Positions 1 through 7,422 of a stretch of DNA of 15,178 nucleotides are shown one piece after another. Both the position numbers and the translations under genes were made by a program. A model generated the notes under the pieces. It did not search any database and had not been told where the DNA came from. It saw only the letters and a list, made by a program, of their open reading frames with translations. This stretch comes from CAZADH01 sp964483805. Its GTDB lineage: Bacteria; Muiribacteriota; Ozemobacteria; Ozemobacterales; Ozemobacteraceae. The stretch covers positions 1 to 15,178 of the forward strand of contig CAZADH010000137.1 of NCBI GenBank assembly GCA_964483805.1, written 5' to 3'. Positions within the stretch are counted from its first letter, which is position 1, and every line of letters starts with the position of its first letter.

Positions 1-14
1 CAAGGAGACACAGC

Positions 15-650
15 ATGCGACGCATCATCCCTCTCTCCCTCATGGCCATCGGTCTGACCGTGCCGTTGCTCGTTGCCCCATTGTCGGCCAAAGATCCCGC
101 CGGCAAGAAACCCTCGCAGGCCCAGTTGCGCAAGGCCCAGAAACAAGAAGCTCTTCAGGCGGCGATTGTCCGTGCCAACGCCGGTGATGCCGAGGCACAG
201 TATCTCGTGGGCATGTCGCATCTGCGCGGCAAAGGCGTGGCCAAAGACCCGGTGAAGGGCGTGCAGATGCTGGAATCGGCGGCAGGCCAGGGCAACAAGG
301 ATGCGCAGATGGCCTTGATCGATGTCTACAACAAGGGGCGTTTCGGGGTCGCCAAGAACCCGGCGCGAGTGGAAGAGTTGTACAAACAGTTGGGCATTGC
401 CAGCCCCGCAGCCACCAAGGCTGCCTACGACCAAATGAAGACCAAACTGGATGCCGCCCTGCAGTCAGATGACGAGCGGGCGCGCTACATCAATCGCGCG
501 CGCCAGTTGGGCGACGACCCGCCACTCGCTACGGTTGCTTCGATGGTCATCGAGGGTACGCGACTCATGGAAAAGGCCCACGGTCAGAATCCGGTGGTCC
601 CGCGTGCGGTTGCTGGTGAGGGTGCATTGGCAACGACCACGCCGCGTTGA
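15..650 (+). CDS. Secreted Sel1-repeat (TPR-like) protein
   Basis: This is a 211-residue protein. It has a basic N-terminus and hydrophobic core ending at about residue 25 (…APLSA|KDPAG), which reads as a Sec signal peptide and predicts a periplasmic or extracellular location. Residues about 58-93 form a Sel1-type repeat (AEAQYLVGMSHLRGKGVAKD…, then ML/AA positions). A second, looser repeat follows at 94-129 (DAQMALIDVYNKGRFGVAKN). The family forms alpha-solenoid scaffolds that mediate protein contacts; no enzymatic residues are seen. The C-terminal 80 residues are charged and unassigned. The ATG at 15 has AGGAGA at positions 3-8, six bases upstream. The next gene is convergent. The specific partner is unknown. 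Confidence 0.8.
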   Translation: MRRIIPLSLMAIGLTVPLLVAPLSAKDPAGKKPSQAQLRKAQKQEALQAAIVRANAGDAEAQYLVGMSHLRGKGVAKDPVKGVQMLESAAGQGNKDAQMALIDVYNKGRFGVAKNPARVEELYKQLGIASPAATKAAYDQMKTKLDAALQSDDERARYINRARQLGDDPPLATVASMVIEGTRLMEKAHGQNPVVPRAVAGEGALATTTPR

Positions 651-666
651 GCTTGCACGAAGCCTG

Positions 667-705
667 GGTCGGAGATGGAAATACTATGTATTGCTCACTC
701 CGACC
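667..705. terminator. Hairpin between convergent genes
   Basis: GGTCGGAG (667-674) pairs with CTCCGACC (698-705). A second small stem, AATAC/GTATT (680-684 with 688-692), sits in the loop. It lies in the 66-base gap between the convergent Sel1 and ZupT genes, so it could end transcripts from both sides. There is no T-tract, so this is either a weak bidirectional terminator or simply a stem-loop. Confidence 0.4.
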
Positions 706-716
706 GGGCGCCCCGA

Positions 717-1568
717 TTACGCGAACAGCAGCAGGCTGAGCGCCATCACCACCATCCCCGACACCACGCCGAACATGGCAAGGTGATGTTCGCCGTATTT
801 TTCAGCGGTCGGCAGCAGCTCGTCGAGCGAGATGAACACCATGATGCCGGCGACACCGGCGAAGACGGTGCCGAAGACACGTGCGTCAATGAACTGAGAC
901 AAAACAACATACCCCAGCAATGCGCCAAGGGGTTCGGACAGACCCGACAGAAACGATAGTCCGAAAGCCTTGCGTCGGCTCCCAGTGGCAAAATAGATCG
1001 GGACCGAAACCGCGATCCCCTCTGGGATATTATGAATGGCGATGGCGACGGCAACGCGCCACCCGAGTGCCGGGTCATTCATCGCCGCGGCAAAGGTCGC
1101 CAGCCCCTCGGGGAAGTTGTGAATCGCGATGGCCAGTGCCGAAAACCAGCCCATCCGCAACAGTTTCTTCGACCGTTCGGCCTCGGCCGCTGCCTCGGGC
1201 TCGACCGGGCCGGCCGTTGGGTTGGCGCTCTCCTGCATTTCGGCAATATCGCGCATCTCGTGGGGGTTTTCAAACGAGGGTACCAACTGATCGATGATGG
1301 CGATCAACACCATGCCACCGAAGAAACCCACGGTGGTGTACCAATACGCGCTCGGTTCGCCCATGGCCGCGGCCAGCGAGGTACGTGCCTTGGGAAAGAT
1401 CTCGATCATCGAGACGTAGATCATCACGCCGGCCGAGAAACCCAGACTTCCGGCGAGGAAAGACGAATTCGTTTTCTTGGTGACCAGGGCCAGCAGGCTG
1501 CCGATTCCGGTCGACAAACCAGCGAACAGGGTCAGGCCGAAAGCATACGCGACAGATGGGGTTACCAT
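717..1568 (-). CDS. zupT: ZIP-family divalent metal transporter, ZupT type
   Basis: This 283-residue inner-membrane protein imports Zn(II) and other divalent cations such as Fe and Mn. It has hydrophobic helices throughout. The two signature ZIP helices carry HNFPEG (H150-G155) and HNIPEG (H179-G184). Their His, Asn and Glu side chains line the binuclear metal site in this family. The following SGLSEPLGALLGY helix is also typical of ZupT. The loop at about residues 88-130 is acidic and Ala/Pro-rich rather than His-rich. The length is slightly above the roughly 257 residues of E. coli ZupT, mostly because of that loop. The ATG start has GAGGTG five bases upstream. A weak promoter-like pair (TTGTGG, 17 bases, TAGTAT on the - strand) lies just upstream. 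No metal-responsive operator was recognised. Confidence 0.9.
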   Translation of the reverse strand: MVTPSVAYAFGLTLFAGLSTGIGSLLALVTKKTNSSFLAGSLGFSAGVMIYVSMIEIFPKARTSLAAAMGEPSAYWYTTVGFFGGMVLIAIIDQLVPSFENPHEMRDIAEMQESANPTAGPVEPEAAAEAERSKKLLRMGWFSALAIAIHNFPEGLATFAAAMNDPALGWRVAVAIAIHNIPEGIAVSVPIYFATGSRRKAFGLSFLSGLSEPLGALLGYVVLSQFIDARVFGTVFAGVAGIMVFISLDELLPTAEKYGEHHLAMFGVVSGMVVMALSLLLFA

Positions 1569-2010
1569 GGGTGCACCTCGCAGAGTGTGTGCGCGATTGG
1601 TCCGCGCATGATACTACAACGGGTTGAGAGAGGCCACAAACCGCGCAGGGTGTCGCGCGCTGTGTCCCCCGACCGGCATGGCAGCGCGTTTGTCGTAAGT
1701 TAAGGGTACATGAAGGTGTGGCAGATGGCACGGCGGGGTCGTCAGGCGACACGGGATTCCGGCCGCGGTTTCGTTCGGCGCTGGCGGGCCCCCGAGAGCG
1801 GTACGTCGGTGACCCAGGCAAGAAAGTGGCGTGAGGACCGGATTTTCGGGCGTTTGACATTTGTTACCTGACCGAAATATACTTGTAACAATTACCGGAT
1901 CCCATTCGTATTGAGTAAGCAATAATGTGGTGGATAAGCGCCGAGGTCCGACGTGTGGTGCGTTTGGCTTCAGGCAGTCTTTCGAATAAGGAATTGAAAG
2001 GGGAGTATAA
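1569..2010. other. Divergent intergenic region zupT / C25 peptidase
   Basis: This is a 442-base gap between divergently transcribed genes. It holds a weak promoter-like pair for zupT close to 1610-1640 (- strand), a strong sigma70-like promoter at 1854-1883 for the peptidase, and a leader of roughly 120 bases. Between about 1650 and 1850 I see no gene with a ribosome binding site and no recognisable RNA gene. Confidence 0.5.
1854..1883 (+). promoter_or_regulatory. Strong sigma70-like promoter for the C25 peptidase
   Basis: A perfect -35 box TTGACA (1854-1859) is followed by an 18-base spacer and the -10 box TATACT (1878-1883), which matches TATAAT at five of six positions. Transcription would begin near 1890, leaving a 5' leader of about 120 bases before the GTG at 2011. 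The local sequence around the -10 box is AT-rich against a GC-rich background. Confidence 0.65.
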
Positions 2011-3816
2011 GTGAAGAGACTGTTTTCGGTTCTGGTCCTGGTGGTTTTGTTGAGTGGCGCGGCCTTTGCCGCCGAGATCAACCTCTCGGGCGCCAATGGC
2101 AATGGTTTGGTGGTGGCGGGTGACTCGAGCCGCGGTCAAGACATGACCGTGCGCATGACCTGCTCGATCAACAAACTGACCTCGCATGATGTCCAGACTC
2201 CGCGCGGTGAGTTCAGCGTCCTCGAGGCCCCCGGCTTCTACTTCGGTGGCGCTTACGGCGCCCCCCAGTTGCCGGTCATCACGAAGCTCGTGCAGATTCC
2301 GGTCGGCGCCAGCTTCAAGGTCGAAGTCAAGAAGAGCGACGCGACCGAGTATGACCTGGCCCAGCATGGCATCAACCATCCGATCTTCCCCCGCCAGCCG
2401 TCAGCTCCGAAAGACGGTTCGACCGTTCCGTTCGTCTATGAGAAGTCCGCCTACATTTCGAAGGGCTTCAATGGCATGCCGCTGGCCGACATCAAAGAAG
2501 CCGGCACGCTGCGCAACATGCGCCTTGCCCACCTGACCATCGCTCCGGTCAAATACGATGCGGTCGCCAAAAAGATCGTCGTGTACAACAACATCGAGAT
2601 CGAAATCGTCATCACCGGCGGCGACATGAACGCCACCAAGGCCCAGCACGCCAGCCACTACTCGCCCGCGTTCGCCTTCGCCGAGAAGATGGTTGTTGTT
2701 CCGTCGGCTCTCAAATTCGCCAGCCGCAATGCGCAGCAGGGCTACCTGATCGTTACCGCCCCGATGTTCAAAGATGCGATCGCTCCGTTCGTCGCTCTCA
2801 AACAAGAGAAGGGCTTCAAGGTCCAGGTCGTCACCACCGAGCAATTCGGAACCGGCGCCGCGATCAGCGAGAGCCTCAAGACCTTCATCCACAACCTGTA
2901 CAACAATCCGACCGCCGACATGCCGGCGCCGAGCTACGTTCTCTTCGTTGGCGACAACGAGCAGATCCCGGCCTTCAAGGGCAAGAGCGGCACCCACATC
3001 ACCGAGTTGCCGTATGTGTGCGTCACTCCTGGTGACAACATTCCCGACATTCTGACTGGTCGCTTCTCGGCGCAGAATCTCGAGCAGCTCACCCCGCAGA
3101 TCGAAAAAACTCTGCAGTATGAGAAAGCTCAGTTCGCCGACAAGTCGTTCATCAACGACACCGTGCTGGTTGCCGGTTGGGATGGAAGCTGGGCCAAGAG
3201 CCACGGTTGGCCGCACATCAACTACGCCACCAAATACTATTTCAACGCCGAAAACGGTTGGAAGAACGTGACCGCCTTCTTGTCGGCCGGTTCGGGTCAG
3301 AACGTGGCCGCCATCCAGGCTGCCATCGCCAAGGGCGTCACCTATGTGAACTACACTGCACACGGCTCGTCGACCAGTTGGGCTGACCCGGCCATGTCGA
3401 TCAGCGACATCAACAAGCTCGGCAACAAGGGCAAGTATCCGCTCGTCGTCGGCAACTGCTGCTTGACCAGCAAGTTCGAGATCGGGACCTGCTTCGCCGA
3501 GGCTTGGCTGCGCGCCAAAGACTGTGGCGCCATCGGCTACATCGGCGGCACCAACAGCACCTACTGGGACGAAGACATTTGGTGGGGCATCGGCCTGCAC
3601 CAGATCGTGAAGCCGAATGATCAGGGCGTTCCGCCGTTGAAAGAGAACACCGGTCGCGGTGCCATCGATTCCTTGTTCGAAGGCGTGACCAACGGTGCCT
3701 TCATGGTCGTTGGCAACCTGGCCGTCGAAGCGTCGAACTCGAGCCGCAAACTCTACTACTGGGAAGTCTATCACCTCATGGGCGATCCGGCCCTGAAGAT
3801 CTACCTGCCCAAGTAA
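2011..3816 (+). CDS. Secreted gingipain-type cysteine peptidase (family C25)
   Basis: This is a 601-residue exported protease precursor. Residues 1-20 are a textbook signal peptide (…LLSGAAFA|AEI). Residues about 21-235 resemble the C25 propeptide/N-terminal region. The catalytic domain runs from about Y245 to the C-terminus. It contains the FVGDNEQIP strand-turn (about 312-320), the catalytic His in NYTAHGS (H451) and the catalytic Cys in VVGNCCLTSKF (C483 or C484). It ends with a YHLMGDPALKIYLPK tail typical of the domain end. The His-Cys order and spacing match family C25 (gingipains). No Ig-like, adhesin or type IX sorting domain follows, unlike Porphyromonas gingipains. The start is GTG with AAAGGGGAG five bases upstream. 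Substrate specificity (Arg, Lys or other) cannot be read from the sequence. Confidence 0.88.
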   Translation: MKRLFSVLVLVVLLSGAAFAAEINLSGANGNGLVVAGDSSRGQDMTVRMTCSINKLTSHDVQTPRGEFSVLEAPGFYFGGAYGAPQLPVITKLVQIPVGASFKVEVKKSDATEYDLAQHGINHPIFPRQPSAPKDGSTVPFVYEKSAYISKGFNGMPLADIKEAGTLRNMRLAHLTIAPVKYDAVAKKIVVYNNIEIEIVITGGDMNATKAQHASHYSPAFAFAEKMVVVPSALKFASRNAQQGYLIVTAPMFKDAIAPFVALKQEKGFKVQVVTTEQFGTGAAISESLKTFIHNLYNNPTADMPAPSYVLFVGDNEQIPAFKGKSGTHITELPYVCVTPGDNIPDILTGRFSAQNLEQLTPQIEKTLQYEKAQFADKSFINDTVLVAGWDGSWAKSHGWPHINYATKYYFNAENGWKNVTAFLSAGSGQNVAAIQAAIAKGVTYVNYTAHGSSTSWADPAMSISDINKLGNKGKYPLVVGNCCLTSKFEIGTCFAEAWLRAKDCGAIGYIGGTNSTYWDEDIWWGIGLHQIVKPNDQGVPPLKENTGRGAIDSLFEGVTNGAFMVVGNLAVEASNSSRKLYYWEVYHLMGDPALKIYLPK

Positions 3817-3833
3817 ACTCGGGTAGCAGGAAT

Positions 3834-3863
3834 GAAGCGCCGGCGGGAAACCGCCGGCGCTTC
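3834..3863 (+). terminator. Hairpin terminator after the C25 peptidase gene
   Basis: A perfect 13-bp stem, GAAGCGCCGGCGG (3834-3846) with CCGCCGGCGCTTC (3851-3863), closes on a GAAA tetraloop of GNRA type. It starts 17 bases after the peptidase stop. The usual T-tract is missing, so it may act as a 3'-end stabiliser as well as a terminator. Confidence 0.7.
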
Positions 3864-4008
3864 TGCAATTAGGGGCAGAGACGACTGTGCAGGGCAAGGA
3901 TGCCGGGTGCCATCAGCGCTTGCCAAGGATACTGCAATACAAAGTAACTCTACGTGCGAACTCGTGCCGGTGAATCAACAGCCGCGAGATGTTCTCGCTG
4001 AGATCGAT

Positions 4009-4037
4009 TTGCCTCATTGCCAATGAAGAAATACACT
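4009..4037 (+). promoter_or_regulatory. Predicted promoter of the hybrid histidine kinase
   Basis: TTGCCT (4009-4014), a 17-base spacer, then TACACT (4032-4037), both partial sigma70 matches. Transcription would start near 4044, between the upstream in-frame ATG at 3989 and the GTG at 4067. This supports the GTG as the real translation start. Confidence 0.45.
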
Positions 4038-4066
4038 GCGGTTCCAGCATCCTCGAGGAGTTATCT

Positions 4067-7000
4067 GTGAGCAACGAGAATCGGTTGCCAGCGACTGACG
4101 AATCTTTTCGCAATCGCATTTTTGACCAGTCGCCGTTGCCGATCGTCGTCATGGATCCCGTCACGCAGCGGTTTCTTGACTGCAATCCGGCGGCGGTTCG
4201 AGCCTATGGCTTCTCCGTGGTCGAAGATGTTCTGGGCAAAACACCACTCGACGTTTCGGCCCCGACCCAGTATGACGGCGCCTCGGCGGCACAGCGCACC
4301 GCCACGGTGATCGACGATGCACTGGTGCACGGCAGAGCCGTCTTTGAGTGGCTGCATCAGAGGCCCGACGGTGAGTTGTGGGACGCAGAAGTCCATTTGC
4401 TCAGTTTTCGTCTCGACAACCGCGTGTTGTTGCAGTTCTCGCTGGTAGACATCACCCAACGCAAGGCGGCGGAGCGCTTTCAGACCGTGATGCATCAGTT
4501 GTTGCTCGACCTCAACTCATGCGACGACCTCGTCGAGGGGCTCGACCGGGTTCTCCGCACCGCATTGCAGGTGCCGCAACTCGACGGTGGGGGCATGTTT
4601 CTGTTCGACCCGGCCACAGAGGAGCTCAACCTGGTCACTCATGCGGGCCTCTCCGCCGAGTTCGTCGATCTCGTGAGAACCATCCCGGCTGATTCACCGA
4701 GTTCGAAGATGGCTCGCGCAGGTGAGCTTCGGCACGCGACGCACGCTGAACTGATGCCCGACCACAATGAAGTGCGTTTGCGCGAGGGACTCCGTGCATT
4801 TGCGATGCTTCCGATTGGACGTCCGGGTGAGACCATCGCAGTTCTGAACGTGGCTTCGCGCTCGACTGATCACCTGCCCGCGGCATCTCGGCGGCTGCTC
4901 GAGTCGATCGCCCTGCAGGTGGGCGGCAGTCTGAAGCGCATCCAGGCGGAAAGCGCCCGTCGCGAAACCGAAGAGATCTTCCACCAGTTTCTCGACAACA
5001 GCCCAGTGTACGTGTTCTTCAAGGATGATCAGATCCGCGCCATCCGGCTCAGCCGCAACTTTGAACACATGCTGCATCGACCCGTTGCAGAGATCATCGG
5101 TCGCTCCATGGACGAGCTGTTCCCCGGAGAACTGGCCAAGAAGATGATCCTCGACGATCAGGCCATCCTGCATGCCGGAAAACAAGTCGTGGTCGATGAA
5201 GAGCTCGAGGGCCGTAGTTACACGACCATCAAGTTCCCGATTCACATCAAGGGCAAACCGCGCTATCTGGCGGGTTACACCATCGACATCACCGACCGCA
5301 AGAGGGCGGAACAGGCTCTCGCCCACGAATTCGAGCGGACGCGAAGTATTCTATTTTCAATACCGTCTGGCTTGCTGATCTACCGGTATGTAGCCCCGGA
5401 TCGACTCGTTCTCGAGTTTGCCAACGATGAGGCGTTTCGGCTGACCGGCATCGATCTGTCGACCGAGATCGGCCGTGACTTCGACGACATCTGGCCGACC
5501 GCGCGCCAACAAGGCTTGACCGACAGATACCTGAATGTGATGCGCTCTGGCGAAGGGTTCGAACTCCTTGATGCCGAATACGGTGACCACCGCATGCGCG
5601 GGACCTTCCGCGTGAAGGCGTTTGCCATCCCTGGCGGCCGTCTCGGCACGGCGTTTGAAAACGTCACCAAGCTCAAGACCGCGGAGTCCGCGGTGCGCGA
5701 AAGCGCAGCCCGCTTCCAGGCATTCATGGACCACATGCCTCTAATGGCGCTGATCAAAGACCACGACCTGCGCCCGCTGTTCTTCAATCGGGAGTTTCTC
5801 AACCACTTTCCGGCCGAGGACTGGCTTGGCAAGACTCCGGCCGAGCTTTTCCCGCCGGATGTCGCAACCGCGATGGTGGCATCCGATCGCACTGCCCTGG
5901 ACCAAGGTGTGCTGTCGTATGAGGAGCACTGGACCGACAGGAACGGTCGCCCACTGATCCTCGAAACGCGTAAGTTCGCCATTCCTCGCGAGGGTCGCGC
6001 GCCCGACCTTGGCGCCATCATCGCTGATGTGTCCGAGCGACGTCACGCCGAGACCATCGTGCAGACCGCCCAGAAACTCGAGGCTCTCGGTGTTCTTGCG
6101 GGTGGCATTGCCCATGACTTCAACAATCTTCTCAGCGCGATTTTCGGCGCCATCGATCTGGCACGCATCGAACAATCGCCCGAAGAGCGGGACATGCGCC
6201 TGGCCCAGGCGATGACGGCAATGGATAGGGCCCGTGCCCTGACCCAGCAACTACTGACCTTTGCCAAAGGGGGAACCCCCGTCAGCAAGGTCGAGGCAGT
6301 CGGCCCGTTTGTCGCCGAGACCGTGAAATTCGCGCTCTCAGGAACCTCGGTGTCGGTGCGGTTTTCGCTGCCCGATGACCTCTGGCCGGCGCGTTTCGAT
6401 CGTCACCAGATTGGCCAGGCGATCGACAACCTGGTGATCAATGCGTGTCAGGCGATGGCGAGCGGGGGGACGCTCGCGGTGTCGGCGAAGAACTGTGATC
6501 TGCGCGAAGGCGGCCACCCCGTATTGCCGAAAGGTGCATATGTTGTAATTACATTTGTCGACCATGGTGTTGGTATTCCCAAAGACCACCTTTCGCGCAT
6601 TTTTGATCCATTCTTCACCACCAAGCCGCAGGGGCACGGGCTTGGTTTGGCCACCTGCTACTCGATTGTGCGGCGGCATGGTGGGTCGATCGATGTTACT
6701 TCTGAACCGGGCCGTGGCAGCACCTTCTGCGTATATCTGCCGGCGGCGCCGGCCGAAGCCGCCGTGTCGCCGTCGACGAGCCGGCAAGTTCACACCGGTC
6801 AGGGGACGATCGTGGTCATGGACGATGAACCGCTGGTCCAGCGGGTGTTGGGCGCATTGTTCGAGTCGTTTGGCTATTCGGTGATTCTGACCGCCGATGG
6901 GGCCGAGGCGATTGCACGCATCTCGGAGTTGGCGCAACACCGCCACGACCTGGTTGCGGTCTTTCTCGATCTCACCATCCCGGGGGGGATGGGCGGCAAG

Positions 7001-7183
7001 GCGGCGATTGCTGAAATCCGCAAGGTCTGCCCAGACCTGCCGGCGTTTGTCATTTCGGGATACGCGGACGACCCGGTGATCGCCAATCCCACCGCCTTTG
7101 GCTTCACGGCAGGGGTGAGCAAACCGGTCGATCGTGCGCTCCTGGCAGGATTGCTCGCGACCCATTTGCCAAAGAGAAGCTGA
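4067..7183 (+). CDS. Soluble multi-PAS hybrid sensor histidine kinase/response regulator
   Basis: I place the start at GTG 4067 because GAGGAG (4055-4060) lies six bases upstream. The in-frame ATG at 3989 has no ribosome binding site and would precede the predicted promoter. From 4067 the protein is 1038 residues. Domains in order: PAS about 14-130, GAF about 140-300, PAS about 303-408, PAS about 423-535, PAS about 548-660. The HisKA domain follows, with phospho-acceptor H683 in GGIAHDFNNLLS. The HATPase domain is about 778-893 (N-box N788/N792; G1 DHGVGIP 832-838; F-box DPFFTTK from 847; GHGLGLAT). The receiver domain is about 915-1035 with acidic pair D919/D920, phospho-acceptor D968 and K1019. 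The IAHDFNNLL H-box and C-terminal receiver are typical of cytoplasmic hybrid kinases. No transmembrane segment or DNA-binding output is seen, so it probably passes phosphate on to a separate phosphotransfer or regulator protein. The ligand is unknown. Confidence 0.9.
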   Translation: MSNENRLPATDESFRNRIFDQSPLPIVVMDPVTQRFLDCNPAAVRAYGFSVVEDVLGKTPLDVSAPTQYDGASAAQRTATVIDDALVHGRAVFEWLHQRPDGELWDAEVHLLSFRLDNRVLLQFSLVDITQRKAAERFQTVMHQLLLDLNSCDDLVEGLDRVLRTALQVPQLDGGGMFLFDPATEELNLVTHAGLSAEFVDLVRTIPADSPSSKMARAGELRHATHAELMPDHNEVRLREGLRAFAMLPIGRPGETIAVLNVASRSTDHLPAASRRLLESIALQVGGSLKRIQAESARRETEEIFHQFLDNSPVYVFFKDDQIRAIRLSRNFEHMLHRPVAEIIGRSMDELFPGELAKKMILDDQAILHAGKQVVVDEELEGRSYTTIKFPIHIKGKPRYLAGYTIDITDRKRAEQALAHEFERTRSILFSIPSGLLIYRYVAPDRLVLEFANDEAFRLTGIDLSTEIGRDFDDIWPTARQQGLTDRYLNVMRSGEGFELLDAEYGDHRMRGTFRVKAFAIPGGRLGTAFENVTKLKTAESAVRESAARFQAFMDHMPLMALIKDHDLRPLFFNREFLNHFPAEDWLGKTPAELFPPDVATAMVASDRTALDQGVLSYEEHWTDRNGRPLILETRKFAIPREGRAPDLGAIIADVSERRHAETIVQTAQKLEALGVLAGGIAHDFNNLLSAIFGAIDLARIEQSPEERDMRLAQAMTAMDRARALTQQLLTFAKGGTPVSKVEAVGPFVAETVKFALSGTSVSVRFSLPDDLWPARFDRHQIGQAIDNLVINACQAMASGGTLAVSAKNCDLREGGHPVLPKGAYVVITFVDHGVGIPKDHLSRIFDPFFTTKPQGHGLGLATCYSIVRRHGGSIDVTSEPGRGSTFCVYLPAAPAEAAVSPSTSRQVHTGQGTIVVMDDEPLVQRVLGALFESFGYSVILTADGAEAIARISELAQHRHDLVAVFLDLTIPGGMGGKAAIAEIRKVCPDLPAFVISGYADDPVIANPTAFGFTAGVSKPVDRALLAGLLATHLPKRS

Positions 7184-7203
7184 CGGCGCGGGCAAGTCCG
7201 TGC

Positions 7204-7217
7204 CGGCGCAAGCGCCG
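7204..7217 (+). terminator. Possible terminator of the kinase gene
   Basis: A short GC hairpin, CGGCGC-AA-GCGCCG, effectively 5 bp with a CAAG loop, starts 21 bases after the kinase stop and is followed by TTCTCG. The stem is GC-rich but there is little T-tract, so it is a weak candidate. Confidence 0.3.
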
Positions 7218-7341
7218 TTCTCGCGCCACTCCCAAGAACGTTCCCTGTCTTCCCTCTCATGGCTGCGCGGCGATGAACCGGTCCGCGCTATGAAAACTGT
7301 CGAGCCGAGGGTAGGGGAGATCTCGCAATACGGGAGCAAGA

Positions 7342-7382
7342 CAAAGAAAACCCCCGCAGGTCCGGGAATGGCCGTGCGGGGG
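7342..7382 (-). terminator. Rho-independent terminator of the HKD-domain gene
   Basis: Read on the - strand, CCCCCGCA (7382-7375) pairs with TGCGGGGG (7358-7351) around a 16-base loop. TTTTCTTTG follows immediately (7350-7342). The structure starts about 40 bases past the stop of the gene at 7423, in the right orientation. The stem could also slow + strand transcription coming from the kinase gene. Confidence 0.8.
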
Positions 7383-7422
7383 CTCTCGTCTTCGCGTCGC
7401 CGTCGGCGCCGCGGTCAGTGCA

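Noticed and set aside
2401..3897. Long 498-codon open frame on the - strand
   Set aside because: It is antisense to the C25 peptidase, which has clear catalytic motifs, a promoter and a terminator. The mirror frame shows low-complexity Asp/Val/Arg composition and no domain.
6338..7339. 333-codon open frame on the - strand over the kinase 3' end
   Set aside because: It is a shadow of the HATPase and receiver coding sequence; its protein shows no family features.
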